Below, one piece after another: positions 9,576 through 17,835 of a stretch of DNA of 64,000 nucleotides; the first letter of the stretch is position 1; each line of letters opens with the position of its first letter. Origin of the DNA: Acinetobacter colistiniresistens (lineage in GTDB: Bacteria; Pseudomonadota; Gammaproteobacteria; Pseudomonadales; Moraxellaceae); NCBI RefSeq assembly GCF_000413935.1, contig NZ_KE340384.1, positions 62,001 to 126,000 of the forward strand, given 5' to 3'. Made by a program: the position numbers and the translations under genes. The notes under the pieces are model-generated. The model did no database searches and was not told the origin of the DNA. It worked only from the letters and a program-made list of their open reading frames with translations.

Positions 9576-10814
9576 ATGTTTCAAGAAATGATTGCGGATT
9601 TTCAACAGAATTTCTGGTTGTATATTTCAATCCCTTTTATCAGTGGCTTTATTGGTTATGTAACCAAAGTCATTGCCATTCAAATGATGTTTTCACCACT
9701 TGAATTTAAAGGATTGCGCTTATTTGGTCTTCCACTCGGATGGCAAGGGATTGTTCCCCGTAAAGCAGAGAAGATGGCCACCACGGCTGTGGAGTTGATG
9801 ACCTCCAAGCTGATCAAACCCGAAGAAATTTTTGCCCGACTCGACCCCAAACGGATTGCCCAAGAAATTGAAAAACCATTAATGGCAGCCGCTGAGGACA
9901 TTACCCGCGAAGTGGCACAGCAATACCAACCTGGCTTATGGGAAGGTATGCCGGAGTTTGCACGACAGAAACTAATTAAACGTGTTCAGGCCAAAGCGCC
10001 AGAAATTGTTGAACATATCATGAGTGAAGTACAGAAGGATGTTGCCAAGTACTTTGATATCAAACATATGGTGATCAACAATCTGCTCAAAGACAAACGC
10101 CTGCTCAATGAAATCTTTAAAAAAGTTGGCAAACAGGAATTCAAATTCTTTAGTAACGTCGGTTTCGTGTTTGGTTTTGCGATTGGTGTAGTGCAAATGC
10201 TGTGCTGGATCGTGACTCAAGGTAAATATCCATGGATGCTGCCAATGTTCGGTGGCTTTGTCGGCTTCTTTAGCGACTGGATGGCCTTACAAATGATGTT
10301 CCGCCCGTTATACCCAAAAAAGATCATGGGCTACACTTGGCAGGGTTTGTTCATCAAACGTCAGAATGAAGTTGCTGCCGACTATGCTGCATTGATTTCC
10401 AAACAATTACTGACTTCACGCAATATGATGGAAGAATTGTTTTCAGGCACACATTCGGACAAAGTCATTGAATTGGTCAGCCGCCAGGTAAAACAAGAAA
10501 TTGACTTACAGGCAGGTATTGTGCGTCCATTGGTGGTCTATGCCATTGGCGGCGAGAAATATCAGAACCTGAAAGCCGAAGTCGCAGAGCGTATTCTGAA
10601 ACAGCTTCCAGATACCATGCGCTATGTTGAGTCTTATGCTGAAGATGCCATGAATGTGCGCAATACACTGGTTGAACGTATGCAGAAACTCAGCCCGGAA
10701 GAGTTTGAAGGGATGTTACGCCCTGCCTTCAAAGAAGATGAATGGTCACTGATTATTGTTGGTGCGGTGTTGGGTTTCCTCGTTGGGGAAATGCAGATTC
10801 ATTTTATGCTCTAA
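9576..10814 (+). CDS. DUF445 family membrane protein
   Basis: This 412-residue protein has the DUF445 layout. An N-terminal membrane segment with GYVTKVIAIQMMF is followed by a long charged helical region, a second hydrophobic region (FGFAIGVVQMLCWIVTQG) with a near-repeat of the first motif (GFFSDWMALQMMF), another helical stretch and a C-terminal membrane helix (LIIVGAVLGFLVGEMQ). The internal duplication with N/D-W/K-x-A-x-QMMF is the family signature. Function is unknown; a membrane-associated role is all the sequence supports. Its own terminator is split by an IS element 14 bases after the stop. Confidence 0.85.
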   Translation: MFQEMIADFQQNFWLYISIPFISGFIGYVTKVIAIQMMFSPLEFKGLRLFGLPLGWQGIVPRKAEKMATTAVELMTSKLIKPEEIFARLDPKRIAQEIEKPLMAAAEDITREVAQQYQPGLWEGMPEFARQKLIKRVQAKAPEIVEHIMSEVQKDVAKYFDIKHMVINNLLKDKRLLNEIFKKVGKQEFKFFSNVGFVFGFAIGVVQMLCWIVTQGKYPWMLPMFGGFVGFFSDWMALQMMFRPLYPKKIMGYTWQGLFIKRQNEVAADYAALISKQLLTSRNMMEELFSGTHSDKVIELVSRQVKQEIDLQAGIVRPLVVYAIGGEKYQNLKAEVAERILKQLPDTMRYVESYAEDAMNVRNTLVERMQKLSPEEFEGMLRPAFKEDEWSLIIVGAVLGFLVGEMQIHFML

Positions 10815-10827
10815 AAATCTGAGTGAT

Positions 10828-10839
10828 AAAAAAGGAAGC
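10828..10839 (+). terminator. Left arm of a terminator split by an IS4 element
   Basis: The left arm AAAAAAGGAAGC is the exact reverse complement of GCTTCCTTTTTT at 12127-12138. Without the insertion and one target-repeat copy, the two arms would enclose a four-base ATCT loop, a strong two-way terminator for the DUF445 gene and the opposing OB-fold gene. Confidence 0.8.
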
Positions 10840-10846
10840 ATCTGCT
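10837..10846. repeat. Target-site duplication of the IS4 element (left copy)
   Basis: AGCATCTGCT here is repeated exactly at 12120-12129, flanking the element. A 10-bp duplication is in the range known for IS4-family elements. Confidence 0.85.
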
Positions 10847-12119
10847 CACTGCTGTCCCACAAATATCACAAGAAGAACCTCAATTGAGGTTCTTCTTGTT
10901 TTCGCCATTTTTTATCAGGCACAAAGAGTGACCTTAAAAGTTTCCTTTCAAATAAATTGACCTGAATAATTCTCAGTAAACGCTGAACACTCCATCCTTC
11001 TTGTGCCATGTGTTTAGCGAAGTTCACCAGCAAATAGGCAATTAATGCAATCCATATTTGCGTTTGTATCGCATTGCGGCTTCGACCTAGAAATGACTTC
11101 AGTTTTAAATTCTGCTTGATGGCTTTAAAGAATAACTCAATCTTCCAGCGATCTTTATAAATTGCAGCAATGGTGGATGCTGCCAGATGAAAGTTGTTGC
11201 TCAGAAATTCGAATGTTCTTTTCTTATCTGTATCATAAAACTCTATACGTCTTAATAATTCAGGTGCGCCTCTTTTCTTGGCATGCGCACTGCTCAATTC
11301 AATACATTCATCCGCAATAATCCCTTTAGTCTCTAATACGCTGCGGCTTGATTTAACTTGATAAACTGTCTTTGGGCGTAGCCGGGTTACAAAGCTGACG
11401 TTCTGAAGTGTCAACTGAGCAAACCATTGATAATCAACATATCCTTTATCAAAGACGATAATGCTGCCAGCAGGAAATTTAAATGCTCTGCCTTGCACCA
11501 TATCATTTTCAATACCATCCCCAAGCGCTACAAATTCAGGAATGGTATTGCTGTGATTTAAGCCAACACTGAGTTTAATACTGGCTTTGGATTCATGCAC
11601 TTTTGCCCATGCGCACAATGACAGTGAAAGATCAATATGACTGGCATCTAGTGAATACAGCGGATTTTTGAATCTAAATTTATGTGCAGTTTTAGAGTTT
11701 TCACAGCGCTGAAGCAGCTGTGTGAACAATTGCTGATACAGGCTGGCGGGCTGTTCTTCGTTGAGTCTTGCTAAGGTGCTTCGCGCAATTCTCTTCGCGC
11801 CAAGATGATAGAGCTTTTCCTGCTGGGATTCGAGATTGGATTGAATGTCTCTTAAGCTTTGCCGACAAGAAAGTTGGGACATCAATATAGCAACAAACTG
11901 ATCCCAGCGGGTGGCTGATCTTAATTTTTGCCCAGAGTGGTGTAGTTTAGCCAGACGTTCAAAATCTTGTCTTAGAATGGGTTTGAGTAATTGATGAAAT
12001 ACGGTATTCTGATGTGACAAAACCTGACTCCTTTATAGTTAAAGTGTTTGTTTGCACTCATATTTTAACTATTTAGACTCAGGTTTTTTTTATTTAAAGC
12101 AAACTATGGGACAGTAGTG
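10847..12119. mobile_element. Complete IS4-family insertion sequence, 1273 bp
   Basis: The ends are imperfect inverted repeats: CACTGCTGTCCCAC on the left, and CACTACTGTCCCAT read inward from the right. One transposase gene fills the element, and 10-bp direct repeats flank it. Intact gene, ends and duplication suggest a recent insertion. Confidence 0.9.
10866..12020 (-). CDS. IS4-family DDE transposase
   Basis: This 384-residue transposase is of full length for the family. The RNase H-like core shows the first aspartate in PLYSLDASHIDLSLS, the second in IIVFDKGYVDYQWF, and the glutamate within the IS4 signature Y-(2)-R-(3)-E-(6)-K, seen as YKDRWKIELFFKAIKQ. The N-terminal region (ATRWDQFVAILMSQLSCRQSLRDI) is the usual IS4 DNA-binding part. 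An AGGAG ribosome binding site precedes the ATG. No frameshift or stop is visible, so it should be active. Confidence 0.93.
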   Translation of the reverse strand: MSHQNTVFHQLLKPILRQDFERLAKLHHSGQKLRSATRWDQFVAILMSQLSCRQSLRDIQSNLESQQEKLYHLGAKRIARSTLARLNEEQPASLYQQLFTQLLQRCENSKTAHKFRFKNPLYSLDASHIDLSLSLCAWAKVHESKASIKLSVGLNHSNTIPEFVALGDGIENDMVQGRAFKFPAGSIIVFDKGYVDYQWFAQLTLQNVSFVTRLRPKTVYQVKSSRSVLETKGIIADECIELSSAHAKKRGAPELLRRIEFYDTDKKRTFEFLSNNFHLAASTIAAIYKDRWKIELFFKAIKQNLKLKSFLGRSRNAIQTQIWIALIAYLLVNFAKHMAQEGWSVQRLLRIIQVNLFERKLLRSLFVPDKKWRKQEEPQLRFFL

Positions 12120-12129
12120 AGCATCTGCT
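12120..12129. repeat. Target-site duplication of the IS4 element (right copy)
   Basis: Exact copy of AGCATCTGCT at 10837-10846. It is followed immediately by the right arm of the interrupted terminator (12127-12138, overlapping). Confidence 0.85.
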
Positions 12130-12144
12130 TCCTTTTTTATGCTT

Positions 12145-12516
12145 TTATCGAGATGTATATTTTTCAATTTTAATCACTTCAATATCGGTTGCTTTATAAC
12201 GATGGGTATCTACCTCACCCACCAAACGCACATGATCACCGACTTTTAGCCCTGCCTGACGCCAAAGATCATCATCAATTTCTACACTGATCGTACCACT
12301 CCGATCTTTAAATTCATAATGATCACTTTGCAGATGCTTTGTGATCTGGCCTGTCAGCGTGACACCCGTTTCATCTGCCAATTTCGCCACTTGGCTCACG
12401 GTCACCATATTCTTTGTCGCTTCCTGTAGCAATACATGATCATCCTTACCCGCCCATGTCAGCGTCGAAAGACCAGTGAACACTACGATCCCGCAACCCA
12501 AAAGCACTTTTTTCAT
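12145..12516 (-). CDS. YgiW/YdeI-family periplasmic OB-fold stress protein
   Basis: This 123-residue exported protein has a signal peptide (MKKVLLGCGIVVFTGLSTLTWAG) and one bacterial OB-fold domain: VTLTGQITKHLQSDHYEFKDRSGTISVEID and LVGEVDTHRYKATDIEVIKIE. That is the BOF pattern of YgiW/YdeI/VisP proteins, periplasmic factors linked to envelope and antimicrobial stress. The ATG at 12516 is preferred to one two codons upstream because AGGA lies seven bases before it. Its shared downstream terminator is split by the IS4 element, so readthrough into the IS is possible. Confidence 0.8.
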   Translation of the reverse strand: MKKVLLGCGIVVFTGLSTLTWAGKDDHVLLQEATKNMVTVSQVAKLADETGVTLTGQITKHLQSDHYEFKDRSGTISVEIDDDLWRQAGLKVGDHVRLVGEVDTHRYKATDIEVIKIEKYTSR

Positions 12517-12657
12517 TATCATGTCCTATTTGTTTTCACCAATTATGATCTAAACAGAAATAAGCACAGATGTCGGCTTTTGTTTGTAAGCAAGCAAATA
12601 CGATCGGCAAAATTTAGCCCCACTATTCACAGTGGGGCATTAATAGCGGCCTATAGT

Positions 12658-13074
12658 TTATTTTTCAATCAAATGATCAAGACTAATACGACCTGCACCA
12701 TAAAGCATTAACATGAAGAAACCACCTGCCATGGCAAAGTTTTTCATAAAGTTAATGGCATCCTCTGCACCACCATGGAAGATAAAGGCGGTGATAATAC
12801 TAAAAATACCTAAGCCTAAAGATGCAAAACGTGTTTGGAAACCAAACAATAAGGCTAAACCACCACCAAACTCAACCAAGATTACGAGGGGTAACAACGC
12901 GCCTGGAACACCCATTGATTCCATATAACCAGCCGTGCCTGCATAGCCCACGATCTTGCCCCATCCAGCAACAAGAAAAATATAAGCCAACAACAAACGC
13001 GCAATCAAAGTTACGACATTAGCCACACCAGACTGTGTTACGATATTTTTTACAACAACATTTGGATTAAACAT
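12658..13074 (-). CDS. DoxX family membrane protein
   Basis: This 138-residue protein has four membrane helices and the DoxX motifs LARLLLAYIFLVAGWGKI, VEFGGGLALLFGFQTRFASLG and the C-terminal GAGRISLDH. Members are small inner-membrane proteins; some act in oxidative-stress defence with thiol partners, but no partner is seen here. The ATG at 13074 follows a GGAA site; a GTG five codons upstream is possible. Confidence 0.85.
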   Translation of the reverse strand: MFNPNVVVKNIVTQSGVANVVTLIARLLLAYIFLVAGWGKIVGYAGTAGYMESMGVPGALLPLVILVEFGGGLALLFGFQTRFASLGLGIFSIITAFIFHGGAEDAINFMKNFAMAGGFFMLMLYGAGRISLDHLIEK

Positions 13075-13312
13075 AATCAATTTCCACACTGTTCGTTTTT
13101 TAACATGTTAGCAAGTTTATGCATCTTTAATTTTGCAATAAAGTCCTATTTAGTTAACATATCGTTCCTATTTTGCAACAATAACACTATTTTTCTCGCG
13201 TCAATCTCCTTTGAATATGTGCTGAAAAGTTACCAATTAATTTGCTTTTTATACTGACTTTCTACAGATGCACTGCTAGGATTTAGTCCACATTCATAGT
13301 GTTAACACCTTC

Positions 13313-13951
13313 ATGGAACTGATTGATTTTATTCTGCACGTTGACGAACATCTTTTAGAATTTATTACCAATTATGGTGTATGGATTTATGCCATTTTAT
13401 TCCTGATTATTTTTGTTGAAACCGGTTTGGTAGTAATGCCTTTCTTACCTGGCGATAGTTTATTATTTGCTGCAGGTGCATTGGCTGCTTCAACAGGTGC
13501 AATGGATCCATGGATATTGGGTATTTTACTCTTTCTTGCTGCGGTACTGGGTGATACCTTAAACTATCATATTGGGCGTTATATCGGGCCACGTGTGTTC
13601 GAAATTAACTCGCGTTTTATTAATAAACAACATCTTATTAAAACCCAGCAATTCTTTGAACGCCATGGAGGTAAGACCATTATCTTCGCGCGCTTTGTTC
13701 CATTTGCACGTACTTTTGCCCCATTTGTTGCGGGTGCAGGTAGTATGAATTATAAGTACTTCCTTAGCTATAATGTCGTTGGTGCATTCTGCTGGATCGC
13801 CTCCTTCATCACGCTTGGTTATTTATTTGGTAATATGCCAATCGTGAAAGATAATTTCACCCATCTGATTTTCGGTATTATTATTATCAGTATCTTACCA
13901 GGCGTGATTGGCTTTATCCGCCAGAAAATGAAGGGCACGAAAGCCCAATAA
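13313..13951 (+). CDS. DedA family inner-membrane protein
   Basis: This 212-residue protein has the DedA (SNARE-associated) signature: the acidic residue in FVETGLVVMPFLPGDSLLF, the re-entrant region ending in GDTLNYHIGRYIG, and the conserved FARFVPFARTFAPFVAGAGSM block with its paired arginines. Family members are proton-driven lipid carriers or flippases, involved in undecaprenyl-phosphate or phosphatidylethanolamine handling and envelope homeostasis. The lipid is not determined by sequence. It converges on the LysE-type gene with 13 bases between. Confidence 0.9.
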   Translation: MELIDFILHVDEHLLEFITNYGVWIYAILFLIIFVETGLVVMPFLPGDSLLFAAGALAASTGAMDPWILGILLFLAAVLGDTLNYHIGRYIGPRVFEINSRFINKQHLIKTQQFFERHGGKTIIFARFVPFARTFAPFVAGAGSMNYKYFLSYNVVGAFCWIASFITLGYLFGNMPIVKDNFTHLIFGIIIISILPGVIGFIRQKMKGTKAQ

Positions 13952-13964
13952 GTCGAGCGTTCTG

Positions 13965-14555
13965 TTAAAAGAAACGTAAGATCATAGGCAGCATACAAAT
14001 CAGTAATAGCATGGCCGACCCTTTATACAAATGGTCGGCTTTAATTCCAATCAAACTTCCCGCCAGCAATGCACGTCCAAATAACATCCAGAAAATACTA
14101 ACCGGGATCAGAATAAGACTAAAAATGGCAAAAACCAAAGCAGCTTGCTCAATCGAATTCCACGTTTCACTCGGAAAAACCCCTGAAGCCAGCAGTACTG
14201 TTTTTGGATTTTTTAAAGTCGATAAGAATAGCTGTCTTTTACGAATTTGCTGATGATGCTGATCGTGCTTTTGTAGATGTGAACCTTTCCAGAGATGAAA
14301 AGCCATCCACAATACGTAGAGTAAACTGAGCGTATGTAAAATCGCGCCAATCGCAGGCCAGATCGGATCAAATAAATGAATGAATAGCGCCCATAAACTA
14401 ATCCCGTAGAGATAGCCCAACCACTCAATTGGAATAAACGTGATGGTTTTAGGAACACCGTGTTGGTGTGTTGCACTGGCAAGCAAAGCATTGGTTGGAC
14501 CAGGTATCAATAACACCGCCAACATCGCCAAAACAAAAAACCAACTCTCAATCAT
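13965..14555 (-). CDS. LysE/RhtB family amino-acid exporter
   Basis: This 196-residue hydrophobic protein has the family's N-terminal motif LIPGPTNALLASATHQHG (GP(G/T)N region), a middle segment of the LysE type (RQLFLSTLKNPKTVLLASGVFP), and about six helices. Such proteins export amino acids or derivatives across the inner membrane. Substrate is unknown. The ATG at 14555 is chosen; a TTG five codons upstream keeps the frame open. Confidence 0.8.
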   Translation of the reverse strand: MIESWFFVLAMLAVLLIPGPTNALLASATHQHGVPKTITFIPIEWLGYLYGISLWALFIHLFDPIWPAIGAILHTLSLLYVLWMAFHLWKGSHLQKHDQHHQQIRKRQLFLSTLKNPKTVLLASGVFPSETWNSIEQAALVFAIFSLILIPVSIFWMLFGRALLAGSLIGIKADHLYKGSAMLLLICMLPMILRFF

Positions 14556-14764
14556 AGATATACCGAACAACTAGACATGGGCGCCACCTTAAACGAATTT
14601 AGGGCAAAAATACAAATTTGAGCGAGATGCAGGCAAGGGAAAAATCAATGATTTAGTGGATATAATTTTTTAATATATTGAATTTTTTTATTATTTTACG
14701 AAACATTTTGCCATAATTTAGTTGCTGACCATCATCCTGACAGATGACGGTCAGTTGTCAAAAT

Positions 14765-15154
14765 CTATGATTTTGGACGTTGTTTGACAATAATCGGGCA
14801 GCCTTTAAATTTTGCTGCCTGTACAATCGCATCTTGTTGACCCAGTACATTGGCCAACTCAGTGTTCTTGGTATTCATTGACTGTCCCATATTGAGTGAG
14901 ATCGATGGACCAAAGCCCCACCCCCCTCTGCCCCAGCCACCACCAAGCCCAACACCAACGCCCATACCTGTACGTTTTGGCGTTTGTACACCATTTTCAA
15001 TATAAAGCTGAATACGGTTGTATTCTGCTTGTAACTGTTGGCAATTCAATGCTTGATATTGTGTAGGCGACACATAAGCGGGTTTAACCGTTGATGCACA
15101 TGCACCCAATAACAGACTCGCTGCCAAAACAGGCATCCAATATAAGCGTTTCAT
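14765..15154 (-). CDS. Putative lipoprotein
   Basis: This 129-residue protein has a lipoprotein signal peptide with lipobox LLGAC, so the mature form would be anchored through Cys19. The rest has a helical segment (YQALNCQQLQAEYNRIQLYIE), a glycine-rich stretch with alternating GVG/GWG and a second cysteine near the end. Glycine-zipper-like stretches occur in outer-membrane lipoproteins, but I do not recognise a named family. It starts 13 bases after the parA stop and may be cotranscribed with it. Confidence 0.7.
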   Translation of the reverse strand: MKRLYWMPVLAASLLLGACASTVKPAYVSPTQYQALNCQQLQAEYNRIQLYIENGVQTPKRTGMGVGVGLGGGWGRGGWGFGPSISLNMGQSMNTKNTELANVLGQQDAIVQAAKFKGCPIIVKQRPKS

Positions 15155-15167
15155 AAGATTCTCTTAT

Positions 15168-16010
15168 TTATTTCTTTGATTCAATCTCATTGAACAGGGT
15201 CACATAAGCGACGGTCAATTTATGGTCAGATGCCAAATGAATCAAGGGTAAATTCTTTTGATGTGATTCTTTCATCAAGATCGAGGGGGGTAACATGCTC
15301 TCTAGCACTGGTAAACCTTCATCTTTGAGTTGTTGAACCACTTCACGGGGTAGTTTTGCCTGAGATTGGAACTGATTGACCACAATTCCTTCAATCTCCA
15401 AGCGATCATTATGATCATCTTGGGTTTCGAGCACATTTTCAATCAAAGTTTGTAACGCACGTTTTGAGAACACATCACAATCGAATGGAATTAATACCCG
15501 ATCCGCAGAGATCAAAGCAGATAAAGTAAAGAAATTAAATGCAGGGGGTGTATCAATAAAAATCCGGTCATAACGTGCACTCAAGGATTGGATCGAGTCA
15601 CGCAATTTATAGATTTTATGCTTGCTTTCCAGTGCATGTTCAAGAGCCCCCAAACTTGGACTGGCAGGAATCACATCCAGATTATCAAAAGTAGTACGAT
15701 GCACATAACTGTCTAAACCTTTACCGCGCGGTGCTTTCAGAATGGAGCCAATAGCATTGCCAAGCAGTCCTTTTTGCTGCGTACTGCCTAAAATATCCTC
15801 GAAGAAATTTTCGATGTTTGGCTCTAATGCGGCTTTATCGGCAGAATAGGTTGCATCTTCACCCAAAAGATACTGGCTTGAATTTGCTTGCGGGTCCAGA
15901 TCAATCACCAAGGTTCTTAAACCTTGCTGCGCACTAATGGCCGCTAAATTCACGGTAATACTTGATTTCCCCACACCGCCTTTCTGGTTAAACACCACAC
16001 GCGTTAACAT
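15168..16010 (-). CDS. ParA-family ATPase
   Basis: This 280-residue ParA/Soj-type P-loop ATPase has the deviant Walker A FNQKGGVGKSSITVN at residues 7-21, the Walker A' TLVIDLDPQANSSQYL and the Walker B RIFIDTPPAF. No parB gene is adjacent, so this is an orphan copy rather than the main chromosome-segregation locus. Orphan ParA-type proteins often position other cell components. The lipoprotein gene follows it. Confidence 0.87.
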   Translation of the reverse strand: MLTRVVFNQKGGVGKSSITVNLAAISAQQGLRTLVIDLDPQANSSQYLLGEDATYSADKAALEPNIENFFEDILGSTQQKGLLGNAIGSILKAPRGKGLDSYVHRTTFDNLDVIPASPSLGALEHALESKHKIYKLRDSIQSLSARYDRIFIDTPPAFNFFTLSALISADRVLIPFDCDVFSKRALQTLIENVLETQDDHNDRLEIEGIVVNQFQSQAKLPREVVQQLKDEGLPVLESMLPPSILMKESHQKNLPLIHLASDHKLTVAYVTLFNEIESKK

Positions 16011-16091
16011 AATTTCCCTCTAAATATTTTTGTAAACTGCATGCAGTTTAACCTAGCGCTATAACTATTACTTACACAATGTGTCAAACAA

Positions 16092-16487
16092 TCAGGTAAA
16101 AACCGGCTGAATCATGACAAGGCCTAAAATACCGACCAGAGCAACCGTTCCGATTAATAAACCTGCGCGACGTTGTACCAATAAAATGCTGCTGTCCTGC
16201 TTGTAGGTTTTGATCAATGAAGACCAGAACACAAAGAACAAAATCACTTTGGCATAGAACCAAGGCTGTACTTCAAAATTGTTCATACTGAGCAAGATTG
16301 CACCCGTCACAATAATCAAGGTCAAAGACAAATGTTGTAAACCAACCAGACCTTTACGGGCTTTCGCATTGGGTTGCTGATCCTGCACACCTACAAATAA
16401 AGTCGAAGCACGTAATACAAAAGCAATGATCAATAAGCTCACTGCTGAGATATGCACAATTTTAGTAAGTAAATGAATGTCCATCAT
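16092..16487 (-). CDS. SirB2-family membrane protein
   Basis: This 131-residue protein with four hydrophobic helices (starting LLTKIVHISAVSLLIIAFVLR) matches SirB2-type proteins in length and in the pattern HISAVSL...RxxLxG near the start. It lies seven bases downstream of bolA on the same strand. The family's name comes from an old link to Salmonella invasion gene control; its biochemical role is unknown. The start may be the second of two adjacent ATG codons. Confidence 0.7.
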   Translation of the reverse strand: MMDIHLLTKIVHISAVSLLIIAFVLRASTLFVGVQDQQPNAKARKGLVGLQHLSLTLIIVTGAILLSMNNFEVQPWFYAKVILFFVFWSSLIKTYKQDSSILLVQRRAGLLIGTVALVGILGLVMIQPVFT

Positions 16488-16493
16488 CGATTG

Positions 16494-16802
16494 TTAACCT
16501 TTGGGTGCATGTGCGCATTCCGGACTGGCAGGTGCCTCACCCTGCCACTCACTCGGCACATAGGCATGAATCGCTAACGCGTGGATGCGGCCCGGGCTCA
16601 TTAACTCAGCAGCAACCGCATAAATTTTTTGATGACGCTGTACCAGACGTAGGCCTTGGAATTCTTCACTGACCACAATCACTTTAAAGTGTGACTCTTT
16701 ACCAGGGAAATAACCGCCATGTCCTGCCGACTCATTGATTACTTCAAGATGGTTGGGTGCAAGCGTGTTTAAACGTTCAATCAACTGTTGTTCTAAGTTC
16801 AT
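16494..16802 (-). CDS. BolA family protein
   Basis: This 102-residue BolA-fold protein has the conserved block ESAGHGGYFPGKESHFKVIVVS and the strictly conserved histidine region GRIHALAIHAYVP. BolA proteins bind monothiol glutaredoxins and Fe-S clusters, and some bind DNA. It is the first gene of a pair with the SirB2-like gene. Length is normal. Confidence 0.88.
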   Translation of the reverse strand: MNLEQQLIERLNTLAPNHLEVINESAGHGGYFPGKESHFKVIVVSEEFQGLRLVQRHQKIYAVAAELMSPGRIHALAIHAYVPSEWQGEAPASPECAHAPKG

Positions 16803-16955
16803 CGGTCACTCTGTAAGGTCAGATTGAGATAGCTCATTAGTATACATGAGCGCAATCTGAGGGAAACTTTTGTACAAAAATTTGCTATATCCTGCTCTTT
16901 TTGCATGAAAGTGCTTTAATTTTATGCAAATAATCAATTTCTTTGCATAAAATTA

Positions 16956-16983
16956 TTGACCCTATTTTTGCATAATGTATTAT
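16956..16983 (+). promoter_or_regulatory. Sigma70 promoter of tRNA-Gly
   Basis: TTGACC (16956-16961) and TATTAT (16978-16983) are separated by 16 bases and end ten bases before the tRNA. Spacing and match to consensus are good. Confidence 0.75.
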
Positions 16984-16992
16984 ACACGGCAT

Positions 16993-17068
<76 letters not shown>

Positions 17069-17077
17069 AATTCAGAA

Positions 17078-17106
17078 AGCCCTCATCGAAAGATGGGGGC
17101 TTTTTT
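17078..17106 (+). terminator. Terminator of tRNA-Gly
   Basis: AGCCCTCATC and GATGGGGGCT with a GAAA loop, followed by TTTTTT, form a rho-independent terminator ten bases after the tRNA. Confidence 0.85.
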
Positions 17107-17345
17107 ATTGTTGATTTTATTAGATTTTTTAAAACAAGAAAGATTTTTAGACTGCTTTCAAATAACGTCTATCCCAACGTCTTCAATTTGCAGGTGACCA
17201 TAAGTGACCAAAAAGTGCCTTCAATAAATCAAAAAGATAAGAACCCCTTTCTAAAACTGCTTAAAAAATTATTCCATCGAAAATTTCTATGTCATTAGAC
17301 TTCTATTATTTTCAATTCAATATTTTTACAAGATCAAATAGGATC

Positions 17346-17363
17346 GTGACCAAATTTGGTCAC
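17346..17363. promoter_or_regulatory. 18-bp palindrome, copy 1
   Basis: GTGACCAAATTTGGTCAC is a perfect palindrome, repeated exactly at 17472-17489. It may be an operator or integrase/excisionase arm site. No T-run follows, so this copy is not a terminator. Confidence 0.6.
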
Positions 17364-17470
17364 GCAATAAAAATATCGACAAATACTAATCATTTCTAGT
17401 TTCAAAAACTCTGCCCAAAGAGCCAGATTTAACGACTGTTCTCACAATTAAAAATACTTCAAAAAAGGAA

Positions 17471-17490
17471 GGTGACCAAATTTGGTCACC
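17471..17490. promoter_or_regulatory. 18-bp palindrome, copy 2 (extended to 20 bp)
   Basis: The same palindrome as at 17346, with one more paired base on each side. It lies 26 bases past the stop of the Cro-like gene and is flanked by an A-rich and a T-rich tract, so this copy could also work as a terminator. Confidence 0.6.
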
Positions 17491-17515
17491 TTATTTTTAT
17501 TAATATTTCATTAAC

Positions 17516-17725
17516 TTAGTCTTCATCAGCTTGTAATTTTAGAAGCTCCCCTACTTCTACATTTAGCAATAAGCAGAGCTTTTCAATAGTTTCAAAATCA
17601 ATACGCGTCGATTGACCATTATAGAGTTTATGCAGAGTAGTTTTACTCATCCCTGTTTCACGCGCAACATCCGCAACCTTCATTCTGCGCTCAGCTAATA
17701 AGACTGGTAAATTGCAAACTATCAT
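17516..17725 (-). CDS. Small Cro/CI-type (XRE) repressor
   Basis: This 69-residue protein is a single helix-turn-helix of the Cro/CI class (VADVARETGMSKTTLHKLYNGQ, then IDFETIEKLCLLLNVEVGELL), the YozG/HigA-like short form. It is divergent from the excisionase-like gene, with 110 bases between them. That is the normal place for a repressor of the integration/excision switch. Three CATTGTG repeats in the divergent region could be its operators. Its role is inferred from layout. Confidence 0.8.
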   Translation of the reverse strand: MIVCNLPVLLAERRMKVADVARETGMSKTTLHKLYNGQSTRIDFETIEKLCLLLNVEVGELLKLQADED

Positions 17726-17735
17726 TAATTACCAC

Positions 17736-17812
17736 CATTGTGTAATAAAGTACTTGCATGATGTATTAAATGCTTATAGTATTGCATTGTGATCTTAAAT
17801 AACATCATTGTG
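17736..17812. promoter_or_regulatory. Three CATTGTG repeats in the repressor-excisionase gap
   Basis: CATTGTG occurs at 17736, 17785 and 17806 in the same orientation; the last two are 21 bp apart, two helical turns. Each is followed by an A/T-rich tail. Candidate operators for the Cro-like protein or binding sites for the excisionase. Confidence 0.4.
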
Positions 17813-17835
17813 ATACTTTTTAAAAGGATATACAT

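Larger units (their letters stand above)
17107..17515. other. Non-coding region at the island's left end
   Basis: About 410 bases between the tRNA terminator and the Cro-like gene. It contains two exact copies of an 18-bp palindrome (listed separately) and a pair GTGACCATAAGTGACCA at about 17194-17210 that repeats its half-site. These look like protein-binding sites, perhaps the arm sites of the attachment region. No gene with a ribosome binding site is seen. Confidence 0.55.

Noticed and set aside
14727-14756. Hairpin after the lipoprotein gene as a terminator
   Set aside because: The stem is imperfect and no T-run follows on the minus strand.
15168-16010. ParA as part of a plasmid partition locus
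   Set aside because: No parB and no replication gene is adjacent; neighbours are core genes.
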